NCBI GenBank assembly: GCA_045863195.1
Contig: BTUI01000005.1
Span: 62,001 to 126,000, forward strand
Direction of reading: 5' to 3'
Length of the DNA: 64,000 bases
Source: W-Chloroflexi-9 sp045863195
Lineage (GTDB): Bacteria; Chloroflexota; Dehalococcoidia; UBA2979
Each line of letters begins with the position of its first letter. The stretch's first letter is position 1. Below the pieces are notes generated by a model that saw only the letters and a program-made list of their open reading frames with translations, was not told the DNA's origin and did no database searches. Shown here piece after piece: positions 44,647 through 53,261 of this stretch. The position numbers and the translations under genes were made by a program.

Positions 44647-45502
44647 GCGCGTCCTCCGTCCCGTTCGAGGTAGTCGCGGGCGCCCCAGCACCGGTCGTCG
44701 CCGGCTCCGGCTGCGGCAGGCGGCCGATCGCCGGCACCACCTCGCGCAGCCGCTCCACGAGTTCGTCCGCGAGTTCGTCGTACGCCTTCGCGCCGGCAGA
44801 CAGTGGGTCGTACGTGCGGATCGGTTCGCCGTGGCTCGGCGCCTCCGCGAGGCGGATCGAGCGCGGGATCACCGTGCGGAAGGTGCTGTCGAAGTGCTTG
44901 CGCACCTCCGCCTCCACGTCCCGCGACAGGTTGGTGCGGACATCGAACATCGTCAGGAGCACCCCCCGGATCACCAGGCGCGGGTTCAGGTTCCGCTGCA
45001 CGAGGTCAATGGTGTGCGCGAGGTGGCCGAGCCCCTCCAGCGCGAAGTATTCGCTCTGCACCGGGATGATCACCTCGTCCACGGCGGCGAAGGCGTTCAC
45101 CGTCAGCAGGCCGAGCGAGGGCGGGCAGTCGACGAGGATGACGTCGTATCGGTCGCGCAGCGGCTCCAGCGCGCGCTTCATCCGGTACTCGCGCGCCATC
45201 ACGGACACCAGTTCCACCTCCGCGCCGGCGAGCGCCGGGCTCGTGGGCAGGACATCGAGGTTGGGCGTGGCGGTGGCGACGATCTGCGGCAGGAGCGGCG
45301 CCTCATCGACGAGCGCGGCGTAGAGGCCGCCGCCGTCCGCAGAGAGCCGCGCGCCGAGGGCGGAGGTGGCGTTCGCCTGCGGGTCGGCGTCCACCACGAG
45401 CACGCGCAGCCCCTTCGCGGCGAGCGCCGCCGCGAGCGAGACGGTGGTGGTGGTCTTCCCGACCCCGCCCTTCTGGTTCGCCAGGGCGATCGCGACGCTC
45501 AC
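44633..45502 (-). CDS. parA: Chromosome partitioning ATPase ParA (Soj)
   Basis: 289 aa. Deviant Walker A NQKGGVGKTTTTVSLA, Walker A' LVDCPPSLGLLTVNA, DADPQANATS and PRSIRLAEAPSHGEPI are all present. The C-terminus adds a short Pro/Ala/Thr-rich tail (about 25 residues). GTG 45502 overlaps the stop of the PfkB gene by 4 nt (GTGA), so translation is coupled. Confidence 0.97.
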   Translation of the reverse strand: MSVAIALANQKGGVGKTTTTVSLAAALAAKGLRVLVVDADPQANATSALGARLSADGGGLYAALVDEAPLLPQIVATATPNLDVLPTSPALAGAEVELVSVMAREYRMKRALEPLRDRYDVILVDCPPSLGLLTVNAFAAVDEVIIPVQSEYFALEGLGHLAHTIDLVQRNLNPRLVIRGVLLTMFDVRTNLSRDVEAEVRKHFDSTFRTVIPRSIRLAEAPSHGEPIRTYDPLSAGAKAYDELADELVERLREVVPAIGRLPQPEPATTGAGAPATTSNGTEDAHGSA

Positions 45503-46395
45503 GCAGGCGGTCCCTCGTCGGGGGCGTCGCCGCCGGGTTCGGGGGCGATCAGCCGTGACTCGATGGCGGCGCGAGCGGGCAGTGGCGCGGGGCCATGCAC
45601 GGACACAGCGGCGGCGGCCACTGCCGCTGCCAGCCGTCCGGCTGCACGTTCCCCCGCTCGCACGCCGAGTATAAACGCGGTCGCGAATACGTCACCCGCG
45701 CCCGTCGGATCGACCGGATCGGCGGGCGATGCGGGCACCTCGATGACCTCGCCGGTCGCGATGACCCGCGCTCCGAGGGCACCCCGCGTGAGGACGACCC
45801 GCCGCGCGCCCCGCGCGAGCGCGTCCAGCGCGCCCGGCGACCACGTCCCCGTCTCCTCCTCCGAGAGGAAGATGCTGACGTTCCCTCGCGCCGCCGCGAG
45901 CAGCGGGCCGGCGGGGACGCGCAGGTGCGTGACGGTGCGGTCCGCCTCCACCACGCGCTGAAGGCCCTGCGCCAGCAGGGCCACCTCCGCCTCCGGCCAG
46001 CGGTCGAGGAACGAGGCGATGTTGATGTCTTCGGGAAGTAACGGTGCGAGAACGAGGACCGACGGCACGCCCCAGGCCGGCGGCACGTCAAACGCCGAGA
46101 GGGTGCGGCCGGTCGCCCGCTCCAGCCGCAGCCGGCGGTGGCCGCCCGGGAAGTCGTGTTCGAAAATCAGCGTGCGCGCCGGGATCGCCAGCACCTCGTG
46201 CGCGGCGAGCGGTGCCAGGTCGGCGTCCGCGCCGGCGGCCGTGAGCACCCGTGCGCGCAGCCCGAACGCCTCCGCCACCCGCCCGGCGTAGGTGACCCCA
46301 CCCCCCGGCACGAGCGTCCCGTCCGAGAACCGGTCGAGGGTGACCGGACCGACGATCCAGACCGCCTCGGCAGCCGGGGAAGCATCCACGGTCAT
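45499..46395 (-). CDS. PfkB-family carbohydrate kinase
   Basis: 298 aa. PfkB sugar or nucleoside kinase fold: N-terminal WIVGPVTLDRF, GGGVTYAGRVAEAFG, and the signature 2 DPTGAGDVFATAFILGVRAG with catalytic Asp. Substrate not evident. It lies between jag and parA in an origin-type cluster, an unusual insertion; overlapping stop/start with parA. Confidence 0.85.
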   Translation of the reverse strand: MTVDASPAAEAVWIVGPVTLDRFSDGTLVPGGGVTYAGRVAEAFGLRARVLTAAGADADLAPLAAHEVLAIPARTLIFEHDFPGGHRRLRLERATGRTLSAFDVPPAWGVPSVLVLAPLLPEDINIASFLDRWPEAEVALLAQGLQRVVEADRTVTHLRVPAGPLLAAARGNVSIFLSEEETGTWSPGALDALARGARRVVLTRGALGARVIATGEVIEVPASPADPVDPTGAGDVFATAFILGVRAGERAAGRLAAAVAAAAVSVHGPAPLPARAAIESRLIAPEPGGDAPDEGPPA

Positions 46396-46421
46396 CCTCG
46401 GCGGCCCTCACTCATCCTCGG

Positions 46422-47612
46422 TCAGTCGGCGGGCATGACCTCGACCTGGCGGTTGTCCCCCGAGCCCACGCTCTCCGTCTTCACGCCGGGCTCCTCGCGC
46501 AGTGTGAGGTGGATGATGCGCCGCTCGTAGGCGGGCATCGGTTCGAGCGTGATCACGTCGCCGGTCTCGCGGACCTCCTGCGCGATCTCGCGCGCCAGGT
46601 CCACCAGCATCTGCTCGCGGCGGCGCTTGTAGCCCTCGATGTCGATGCCGAAGACGGGGGCCTTCTGCTGGCCACGCGCGACGATCGTGTTCACCACGTA
46701 CTGCAGAGCGGCCAGCGTCTCGCCTCGGCGGCCGATCAGCACCCCGAGTTCGTCCGAGGTGTCGTCGTTCGCGCCGAAGATATCGAACACCTGTTCGATG
46801 AGGCCCACCCCGTCGCCGTCGGAGTCGGGCTCGCGGGCGGTGATCTCGGTCTCGGTCAGGCCCAGGAGCGTCAGGATGTCGCGGAGCGTGCTCCCGGCGA
46901 GGTCCATGTCGTCCGCCGGGTCGGCAATCGGCCGGAGCGGCAGTTCGTCCGGCGTGCCGGGGATCAGCACTTCGTCGTCCGGGTGCACGGAGTGGCCGCG
47001 CGGGCGAGGCGCCTGTTCCTCGCGCTCGCGGCGCGGCGCGCGGGCCTCGCCGACACCGTTCCGGCCGCCGGAGCGACCACCACCGCCGCCACGGCCTCCT
47101 CGGCCGCCGCGATCACCGCGGTCGTCACGCGCGCGGCCCTCGCCGCGGCCCTCACCACGAGGCGGACGCGGCGCGCGTTCGGTCGCAGGCGCAGCCGCAC
47201 CGGCCCCGGCCTCGGGTGCCGTCGTCTCCGCCGCACCCTCACCACCGGCGCGGCCACGGCCACGGCCGCCACGACGCCCGCGGCGCGAACGACGGCGCGC
47301 CTCGCCGCCCTCGCCACCTTCGCCGCCCTCGGACGCCTCGGCGTCCCGCTCACCCTCGTCGCGGTCGCGTCGCCCGCCCCCGGCGGGAGCGGAGGCGGGT
47401 GCGCCCCCCTCGCGAGGGCCGGCGGACATCGGGATCACGTTCTCCTTGGCGGAGACGCGGACCACCGCGTCCTGGGCGCCGACGCCGAAGAAGCCGCTCT
47501 TACCCTCGGTGATGACGTCGACGTCGACCTGATCGCGGCGCAGGCCGAGGCGGCTGAGCGCCCGAGAGATCGCCTCTTCGACCGTCTTGCCGCTGGTCTC
47601 CTCGGTTCGCAT
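46422..47612 (-). CDS. jag: Jag/KhpB-like RNA-binding protein
   Basis: 396 aa. Jag-N domain at the start (KTVEEAISRALSRLGLRRDQ, FFGVGAQDAVVRV), a linker of some 150 residues rich in Arg/Gly/Glu/Ala, a KH domain with LGVLIGRRGETLAALQYVVN and an R3H domain ending YERRIIHLTLREEPGVKTES. It is longer than Firmicutes Jag because of the linker. Start ATG 47612 is fixed by the conserved first residues. It overlaps the end of yidC by 113 nt in another frame. Confidence 0.92.
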   Translation of the reverse strand: MRTEETSGKTVEEAISRALSRLGLRRDQVDVDVITEGKSGFFGVGAQDAVVRVSAKENVIPMSAGPREGGAPASAPAGGGRRDRDEGERDAEASEGGEGGEGGEARRRSRRGRRGGRGRGRAGGEGAAETTAPEAGAGAAAPATERAPRPPRGEGRGEGRARDDRGDRGGRGGRGGGGGRSGGRNGVGEARAPRREREEQAPRPRGHSVHPDDEVLIPGTPDELPLRPIADPADDMDLAGSTLRDILTLLGLTETEITAREPDSDGDGVGLIEQVFDIFGANDDTSDELGVLIGRRGETLAALQYVVNTIVARGQQKAPVFGIDIEGYKRRREQMLVDLAREIAQEVRETGDVITLEPMPAYERRIIHLTLREEPGVKTESVGSGDNRQVEVMPAD

Positions 47613-48465
47613 CGGAGTTCCTCGATTCGGACTCGCCGCCCGGTCGGGCGGCGGCAGGCTGTCGGGACGGACGGGGGGCGGGCTGCACGTATGGGCGCAT
47701 GCCCACGCGCGCGCGGACGGGGTTGGGGATGAGCGAACCCCAGGTGAAGTCACCCGGGCCCACGAACATCCACTGCAGGATGATGCCGATGATGGTGCTG
47801 GTGGCCCAGTACAGGCCCAGGCCAGCCGGCGTGATGATGACGAACCACGAGAACATGGCCGGCAGGAACCACTGCATCATCTGGTTCATCTGCCGCTGCT
47901 GCTCGGACTGCGTCGCCTGCGTCGCGCGGCTCGTGGAGATGCGCTGCTGGAGCCACATGGAGGCGAAGACCAGCGACAGCAGGATGAAGCCGCCGTTGGA
48001 ACCCAGGTCCATCCACAGGAACGTCCGGCTCAGCGGCACGGCGTCCTGGATGAACTCCATGTCGTACAGCCGGCCGGAGAGCCCCAGCACCGCCTCCGGC
48101 GTGTTGCCGAGGGTGATGCGGATCACCTGGTAGAGCGCGATGAAGATCGGGAACTGGACCAGCTGCGGCCCCAGGCAGCCCAGGGGGTTCACCCCGGCCT
48201 CCCGGTACAGCTTCATGATCTCTTCGTTCCGCCGTTTCGGGTCGGAGTACTTCTTCTGGATCTCCTGCATCTGCGGCTGGATTGCCTGCAGCGCCTTCAT
48301 GGAGTTGAGCATCTTCAGCGTCAGCGGGAAGAGCAGCGCCCGCGTGATGATCGTGAAGATGAGGATCGCCAGACCGTAGGAGCCGAACGCCAGCGCGCTC
48401 AGCCCGACCATGATGTTGATCAGCGGCGTTTCGAGGAACGTCTGCCAGGCAGCGCCAATCGGCAT
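47500..48465 (-). CDS. yidC: Membrane protein insertase YidC
   Basis: 321 aa. Inserts membrane proteins alone or with Sec. Seen: LAILIFTIITRALLFPLTLK with the conserved Arg, KYSDPKRRNEEIMKLYREAG, VNPLGCLGPQLVQFPIFIAL and the C-terminal helices SWFVIITPAGLGLYWATSTI. Five membrane segments, no large periplasmic domain. The tail from about residue 255 is Pro/Arg-rich and ends in a basic cluster (RSGRRRRHHRG), useful for ribosome contact; its last 113 nt are inside jag. AAGGAG precedes the ATG. Confidence 0.95.
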   Translation of the reverse strand: MPIGAAWQTFLETPLINIMVGLSALAFGSYGLAILIFTIITRALLFPLTLKMLNSMKALQAIQPQMQEIQKKYSDPKRRNEEIMKLYREAGVNPLGCLGPQLVQFPIFIALYQVIRITLGNTPEAVLGLSGRLYDMEFIQDAVPLSRTFLWMDLGSNGGFILLSLVFASMWLQQRISTSRATQATQSEQQRQMNQMMQWFLPAMFSWFVIITPAGLGLYWATSTIIGIILQWMFVGPGDFTWGSLIPNPVRARVGMRPYVQPAPRPSRQPAAARPGGESESRNSDANRGDQRQDGRRGDLSGAQPPRPAPRSGRRRRHHRG

Positions 48466-48477
48466 GATCCGCGCTCC

Positions 48478-49644
48478 TTAGTTGATCGCCAGGCGCTCGA
48501 TGGCGCCGGCGTTGGCGACGTCCACGCGGATCAGGTCCCGCTTGGAAGTCAGGAGGTAGACATCACTGCCGCGGACGGCCGGGTGCGCGTTGAACTGCGC
48601 GCCCTCCACCGTCACCCGCCAGCGCGGGAGCCCGGTCGCGGTGTCGAGCGCCGCGATCTTGCCCTTGCGGTCGACGACGACCAGTGCGCCGTCCGCCAGC
48701 ACCGGGGCGGCGCGGAACTCCGACTCATCGAGCGTCTGCGACCAGCGGGCGGTGCCCGTGGCCGCGTCCAGTGCGTAGACGGTGCCGCGCATGGTCACGG
48801 CGTACACCGTGTCGCCCTGCACCAGCGGCGGGGCCATGAACCAGCCATCGCCGATGAAGTCCCAGCGCTCCGCGCCGGTGCCGATCTCCAGCGCGTGGAG
48901 CGAACGGTCGAAGGAGGAGACATAGAGCGTGTCGCCCGCGGCGACCAGGTCGGCGGAGGAGGCGCCGACAGCGCCCTGCTCCCACACCGTCTCGCCGGAG
49001 ACCGGATTCACCGCCATGGTGACGCCTCGGTCGAGGTCGCCGAGGTAGAGCGTGCCGTTCGCGAAGACCGGGCCGCCCCAGACGCGACGCCCCTCGGTGC
49101 GGATCGGCTCCGCGAGCGCCTGCGAGGTGACGTTGAGCCGCTCGATGCGGCCGTGTTCGGTCGGGATGTAGAGCGTGTCGCCGTCCAGCACGGGCGTGGC
49201 GACGATGCGGTCGTCGATCTGGACCTGCCACGTCTCGACGGGGGCGCCGTTGACCAGGTCCATCCGGCGCACCAGGCCGTCGTAGCCCGCGAGGTAGAAG
49301 GTGCTGCCATCCACGATCGGCGTGGCGTACAGGGGGTTCACGCCGTCCTCCTCCGCCGGGAACCGCCAGGCGACGGTGCCGGCGTCCGGATTCACGAGGG
49401 CGACCTGCCCGCGCGCGGACTGGACGAGTAGCGCGTCACCGGTGACGACGGGCGGCGCCCAGCCCTCCGGCTGCGCGACGCCCGCACACCCGGCAAGGAA
49501 GAGCGCCGCACCGGTGACGACACCGACGAGCGCGCGCCGGAACCGGCGGGCGGGGCGGGCGCGGTCGCCGTCGTCGGTGTGGATGGTGTGGAACGACTGT
49601 GGATGTTTCACGTGAAACACGTGGAACGCGTCACCAGATGTCAC
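48478..49644 (-). CDS. PQQ-repeat (BamB-like) lipoprotein
   Basis: 388 aa. Signal and lipobox: RRFRRALVGVVTGAALFLAG followed by Cys at about residue 53, so a lipoprotein. The rest is a beta-propeller of PQQ/WD-type repeats (GTVAWRFPAEEDG, TVWEQGAVGASSA, GAERWDFIGDGWF, TARWSQTLDE, TGLPRWRVTVEG). Start GTG 49644 is supported by the GTGA overlap with yidD. This makes the N-terminal region before the signal about 35 residues, longer than usual; it contains parS. Such a gene between yidD and yidC is not standard. Confidence 0.8.
   Translation of the reverse strand: MTSGDAFHVFHVKHPQSFHTIHTDDGDRARPARRFRRALVGVVTGAALFLAGCAGVAQPEGWAPPVVTGDALLVQSARGQVALVNPDAGTVAWRFPAEEDGVNPLYATPIVDGSTFYLAGYDGLVRRMDLVNGAPVETWQVQIDDRIVATPVLDGDTLYIPTEHGRIERLNVTSQALAEPIRTEGRRVWGGPVFANGTLYLGDLDRGVTMAVNPVSGETVWEQGAVGASSADLVAAGDTLYVSSFDRSLHALEIGTGAERWDFIGDGWFMAPPLVQGDTVYAVTMRGTVYALDAATGTARWSQTLDESEFRAAPVLADGALVVVDRKGKIAALDTATGLPRWRVTVEGAQFNAHPAVRGSDVYLLTSKRDLIRVDVANAGAIERLAIN
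49604..49619. promoter_or_regulatory. parS site (ParB binding)
   Basis: TGTTTCACGTGAAACA is a perfect 16-bp palindrome identical to the canonical parS consensus. It lies inside the first codons of the lipoprotein gene, encoding FHVKH. No second exact copy was noticed in the window. Confidence 0.97.
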
Positions 49645-49913
49645 GCGTGGGGCCTCGCTTCTGCGCGCCGAGACTCGGCCGCGGCCGCGAGGGCCTCCGG
49701 CGAACCAGGGACGGGGTCATATCCATTGGAGCCGCCGGGACGGCAGCGGGAGAGTCGACGGGCGGCGAACGCCACGCCGCGCAGCGCCCCGTGGCGCTCG
49801 ATCGCCTCGTAGGCGTAGTGGGAGCAGGTCGGTTCGAATCGACAGGCGACGCCCATCGAGGGCGACACGCCGTTCTGGTACAGGCGGATCAGGGCGAGTA
49901 ACGGTCGCTTCAT
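49641..49913 (-). CDS. yidD: Membrane protein insertion efficiency factor YidD
   Basis: 90 aa. Small amphipathic protein that assists YidC. Recognised by LIRLYQNGVSPSMGVACRFE, PTCSHYAYEAIERHGALRG and RCRPGGSNGYDPVP. Start ATG 49913 overlaps the stop of rnpA (ATGA). Confidence 0.95.
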   Translation of the reverse strand: MKRPLLALIRLYQNGVSPSMGVACRFEPTCSHYAYEAIERHGALRGVAFAARRLSRCRPGGSNGYDPVPGSPEALAAAAESRRAEARPHA

Positions 49914-50272
49914 GCGCCCTCGGCGTCTGTCAGGCGCAGGCGCTCCACGCAGGTGCGGAGAGCGCTCGTCAGCTCGTCGTATCGCGCGGAATCGCACCCG
50001 GGACGAGCGACAATCACCACGTGGAAGCCCTCGCGCCACGGGAGGTCCCGCAGGATCATCCGCAGCCGTCGCTTCAGCCGGTTGCGCACCACGGCGCCGC
50101 CGACCTGCTTGCCCACCGATAGACCAATGCGGGTGACCGGTTCACCGGTCCCGCGCGCCACCACCTGCAGCAGATCGTGTCGCGCTCGACGGCCGGTCCG
50201 CATCACCAGCGCAAAGTCCCCGCGACGTCGCAGACGTTCCGGGGGGCAACGGGGCGGATTCGGGTCTGCCAC
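49910..50272 (-). CDS. rnpA: Ribonuclease P protein component
   Basis: 120 aa. Protein subunit of RNase P. Contains RLRRRGDFALVMRTGRRARH and the signature VVRNRLKRRLRMIL with the RNR motif. GTG 50272 start. 95 nt separate it from rpmH; no RNase P RNA is in the window. Confidence 0.93.
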   Translation of the reverse strand: MADPNPPRCPPERLRRRGDFALVMRTGRRARHDLLQVVARGTGEPVTRIGLSVGKQVGGAVVRNRLKRRLRMILRDLPWREGFHVVIVARPGCDSARYDELTSALRTCVERLRLTDAEGA

Positions 50273-50367
50273 TGCGATCGGCCTCCGGGGCCGCGGCCCC
50301 AGCCGCCATCCCCGGGGCGGAACGCCGCCCGGTGCCCCTCGTTGCCCTGTGCCCTGGTGGGGTGTGC

Positions 50368-50502
50368 TTAGACCGTCAGACGAGCGCGGCCGCGCTGGCG
50401 GCGGCGAGCAATGACGTCACGACCACCGGCCGTCGCCATGCGCGCGCGGAAGCCAAGCTTGCGCTGCCGCGAGAGCCGCTTCGGTTGCCAGGTTCGCTTC
50501 AC
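50368..50502 (-). CDS. rpmH: Large ribosomal subunit protein bL34
   Basis: 44 aa: KRTWQPKRLSRQRKLGFRAR, MATAGGRDVIARRRQRGRAR, ending LTV, matching bL34 along its length. The GTG at 50502 is preceded by GGGAG 6 nt upstream; an in-frame ATG at 50514 is possible but would add four residues absent in other L34 proteins. First gene of the rpmH-rnpA-yidD cluster. Confidence 0.96.
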   Translation of the reverse strand: MKRTWQPKRLSRQRKLGFRARMATAGGRDVIARRRQRGRARLTV

Positions 50503-50533
50503 CGTTGCTCCCATTCTTCGCGTACGTCGGTCG

Positions 50534-50562
50534 AGTATACGGACGCCCGGCGGGAGGGGCAA
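50534..50562 (-). promoter_or_regulatory. Promoter of the rpmH-rnpA-yidD operon
   Basis: On the minus strand: -35 TTGCCC (50562-50557), 17-nt spacer, -10 TATACT (50539-50534). TATACT is among the best -10 boxes in the window. Confidence 0.75.
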
Positions 50563-50593
50563 TCCACGCCACACACGGCCTTCGAGGGCCTCG

Positions 50594-52759
50594 CTACGGC
50601 AGCGAGGGCGCGGCCGCGCCGGCGTAGATGAACCGGTACATGCCGTAGTTCTCCAGCAGGTGCTCCAGGTAGGCGCGCGTCTCCGTGAACTCCACGCCGT
50701 GGATGTAGCCGTCCGCGCCGGGGAACGGCTGCACGTCCAGCCAGTACGCCGCGTTCCCCGGGCCGCCGTTGTACGCCGCCAGCGCCGCCAGCATGTGGCC
50801 ATCGAAGCCGCGCAACTGCTCGCCGAGGTAGTACGCCCCGTAGCGCAGCGACCGTGCCGGATCCGCCAGCCCCGCGAAGTCCCACGCCTCGCCGAGGTCG
50901 GCCGCGATCGACGCCCCCGTCGGCTCGATCACCTGCGTCAGGCCGAACGCGCCCGCGCTCGATCCGGCGCGAGGGTTGAACGCGGACTCCTGGCGCACCA
51001 GCGCGAGCAGGAGCAGCGGCGGCACCGCGAACTCCTCCGCCGCCGCCAGCGTCTCCGCCAGGTACGGCGCGGGGTATGCCAGCATCAGCAGGGGCCGCGG
51101 CGCCTCCAGCCAGCGCGCCGAGGACAGCGGCGCGAGCACGCGGATCGCGGCGACCATCGCCACGTCGTGCAGCGCGACCTCCTGCGCCGCGAAGGCGAGG
51201 TCGAGCAGTTCGTAGGACTGGCCGCGCCGCGCGTTCAATTCGGTGAAGAGCAGCTCGCCCGCCACGCCCGGCTCACCGGCGCGAGCAAGTTCCAGCGCGA
51301 GCCGCACCAGCGGCGACTCCAGCGCCGGCACCTCCGGCTGCTGACGTGGCCCGAACGTCGCGAGGAGCCACGCCTCGATCTCCGCGCGCACGCCGGGCGT
51401 GATCACGAACGCGCTCGGGCGCTCCGCCAGCGCGGAGGCGGGGAACGGGGCAATGGCGCTCGGCGCGGAGCGCTCGAGGACCGCGGGGTAGGCGATCAGG
51501 TCGACCGCGGCGGCGGAGATCGCCGGCACGTCCGTGCGCCCGTCCCGCTCGCGCAGGATGCCGTGCCAGCGGGCGGCCTCCGCCCCCACGCTGCCGCCGT
51601 CCGCGGCCAGCGTGGCGAGGCGTGCGAGGGCGTCGTCGGTGTTCCCAGCCAGCCCGGCGGCGACACCGGCGCGCATCCGTGCGTCCGGGACAAAGCGGCT
51701 GCCGGGGTAGTCCGCCACCAGCAGGTCGTACTCCACGATCGCGTCGCCGATGCGGCCGAGTTCCTCCGCCACGCGGCCGCGCCAGTAGCGGGCGTCGTCC
51801 GCGAGGTCTGAGTCAGGATCCGCGACGAGCGAGTTCCCGTACGCCTCGATCGCCCCTTCGCGGTTGGCGAAGCGCTCCGCGATCGCCCCCAGGTAGAACC
51901 AGGCGGCGGCGGCCTCCGCGTCCTCCAGCACGCCGAGGGCGAGGAGGTTACGGAAGCGCTCGTCCGCGGCGGCGTTGCGGAAGCCCCGGTACTCGACGAG
52001 CCCGGCGAGCATGCCCGGCGGGACGATCTGCGCCTCCTCCAGCGCATCGAGCGCCGCCCGCGCCTCCAGCGAGTGCGGCGCCGTCTCCATCACGAGGATC
52101 GCAAGGTCGTACCAGCCGGCATCGCCGTCGTCACGGAGCAGGAGGGCGCGCTGCCAGCGCGCCTGCGCGAGCGCGCCCGCCGAGGCGCCCGGTACCGATT
52201 CGACGGCGAGGAGAGCCGCGCGCGCCGCGTCCAGACGTCCGGTCTCCTGGAACAGCGCGGCGGCGTCCAGCAGCGCGAGTACGTGCAGCGAAACGGGGAG
52301 AGCATCCGCCTCGATCACCGCGGCGAAGGCGTCAGCGGCGGCCTCCGTCTCGCCGGCGAGCCCGAGCATTTGCGCGGCGCGCAGCGCGGCGAACGGGGCG
52401 AGCGGGGAGTCGCCGTCCGCGAGGCGCTGGAAGCGCTCCGCAGCGAGCGCGTAGTCGCCGGCGTCGCGCGCCTCGACGGCGGCGTGGTAGGCGAGGCGTG
52501 CCGCGGCGTGGTCCGCGACCGCGGCGAAGGCAGAGAAGGCGACGCGGACGTCCGGCACGACCACCGCGGGGCCAGCAGGGACGGCCGGGGTGGCGACGGC
52601 GGGGTTGGGGGCCGCGGTGGCGTCCGGCGCGAGCACCACGATCCCGGCGTCGCCCTCCGGCTCCCCGGCGCGGCGAACGTCGGCGAGCGCGAGCGTGCCG
52701 CCGGTGACCGTGGCAAGGGCGACGAACGCGAGGGCGTGCCGGAGCCGTGGGCGCTGCAT
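50594..52759 (-). CDS. Soluble lytic murein transglycosylase (Slt-like) with helical repeats
   Basis: 721 aa. N-terminal hydrophobic segment ALAFVALATVTGGTLALA is a signal peptide or anchor. The middle is alpha-helical TPR-like sequence (for example RYWRGRVAEELGRIGDAIVE). The C-terminal SLT domain has catalytic Glu in ALVRQESAFNPRAGSSAGAF, then GLTQV and ALAAYNGGPGNAAYWL. It cuts peptidoglycan glycan strands in the envelope. TACGAT (52771-52766) 6 nt before the ATG suggests a leaderless transcript. It takes the place where dnaA usually sits beside rpmH. Confidence 0.9.
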   Translation of the reverse strand: MQRPRLRHALAFVALATVTGGTLALADVRRAGEPEGDAGIVVLAPDATAAPNPAVATPAVPAGPAVVVPDVRVAFSAFAAVADHAAARLAYHAAVEARDAGDYALAAERFQRLADGDSPLAPFAALRAAQMLGLAGETEAAADAFAAVIEADALPVSLHVLALLDAAALFQETGRLDAARAALLAVESVPGASAGALAQARWQRALLLRDDGDAGWYDLAILVMETAPHSLEARAALDALEEAQIVPPGMLAGLVEYRGFRNAAADERFRNLLALGVLEDAEAAAAWFYLGAIAERFANREGAIEAYGNSLVADPDSDLADDARYWRGRVAEELGRIGDAIVEYDLLVADYPGSRFVPDARMRAGVAAGLAGNTDDALARLATLAADGGSVGAEAARWHGILRERDGRTDVPAISAAAVDLIAYPAVLERSAPSAIAPFPASALAERPSAFVITPGVRAEIEAWLLATFGPRQQPEVPALESPLVRLALELARAGEPGVAGELLFTELNARRGQSYELLDLAFAAQEVALHDVAMVAAIRVLAPLSSARWLEAPRPLLMLAYPAPYLAETLAAAEEFAVPPLLLLALVRQESAFNPRAGSSAGAFGLTQVIEPTGASIAADLGEAWDFAGLADPARSLRYGAYYLGEQLRGFDGHMLAALAAYNGGPGNAAYWLDVQPFPGADGYIHGVEFTETRAYLEHLLENYGMYRFIYAGAAAPSLP

Positions 52760-52765
52760 CGATCC

Positions 52766-52771
52766 ATCGTA
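52766..52771 (-). promoter_or_regulatory. -10 box TACGAT, leaderless type, for the transglycosylase
   Basis: On the minus strand TACGAT lies 6 nt before the ATG at 52759 with no ribosome binding site between. Confidence 0.45.
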
Positions 52772-52874
52772 GCCGCCGCTGCCGGTGTGGCCGCCGGATG
52801 CTGTCCGTTGGCGTCTCGCGCGCTAGACTCTGGCGCGGAGTGAAGCGCGCGGTGCGCGGGGGAAGGTGACGACG

Positions 52875-53186
52875 ATGATGCGAGCGATGACGGCACGCCT
52901 CGGCGCGGCGGCGTTCGGCCTCGGAGCCGCGATCGTCCCGGCGTTCCTCTCCGCGGCCGAGCCAGTGACAGAGGCCGAGGGCACGGCCGAACACACCGGC
53001 CCCACCTTCGAGGCGGCGGCCCGCGCGCTGGAGACCGGCGCAGACATGGGCCAGGTGATGTGGGTGACGCTGCTCTCCGTCGGTGGCCTCTTCGTCCTCG
53101 CGACGCTCGGCTACGCCTACCGCCAGAAGCGCGCGCTGCACTGGCGATTCCAGCAGCCCGACGCGCCGCACGACGCGCACCACTAG
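52875..53186 (+). CDS. Small exported/membrane protein, 103 aa
   Basis: Not recognised. N-terminal signal-like helix (MTARLGAAAFGLGAAIVPAF), a short acidic loop, one membrane helix near residue 65 (VMWVTLLSVGGLFVLATLGY) and a His-rich C-terminal end DAPHDAHH. The ATG at 52875 is preceded by GGAAGG; an in-frame GTG at 52866 is too close to that site. TAGACT at 52824-52829 is a possible -10. It is followed by a C(TTCG)G terminator hairpin. Confidence 0.6.
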   Translation: MMRAMTARLGAAAFGLGAAIVPAFLSAAEPVTEAEGTAEHTGPTFEAAARALETGADMGQVMWVTLLSVGGLFVLATLGYAYRQKRALHWRFQQPDAPHDAHH

Positions 53187-53214
53187 CGCGGGGCGAGCGG
53201 AAGCACGAGACGAC

Positions 53215-53238
53215 AACGGCGGCCTTCGGGCCGCCGTT
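53215..53238. terminator. Bidirectional terminator with TTCG tetraloop
   Basis: AACGGCGGCC-TTCG-GGCCGCCGTT, a perfect 10-bp stem closed by the very stable C(TTCG)G tetraloop, between convergent genes; T's follow on the plus strand. Confidence 0.8.
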
Positions 53239-53261
53239 CTGCATTAGTGCGGGGCGGGGCG

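Noticed and set aside
46964..47353. Arg/Ala/Val-rich open frames inside the Jag linker
   Set aside because: Low-complexity GC-rich DNA opens all frames here; Jag frame is the one with conserved ends.
49825..49850. GGTTCGAATCGAC, resembling a tRNA T-arm
   Set aside because: Falls inside the conserved RFEPTCSHY region of yidD; no acceptor or anticodon arms around it.
52073..52843. Plus-strand open frame opposite the transglycosylase
   Set aside because: Arg/Gly/Glu-rich antisense frame with no motif.
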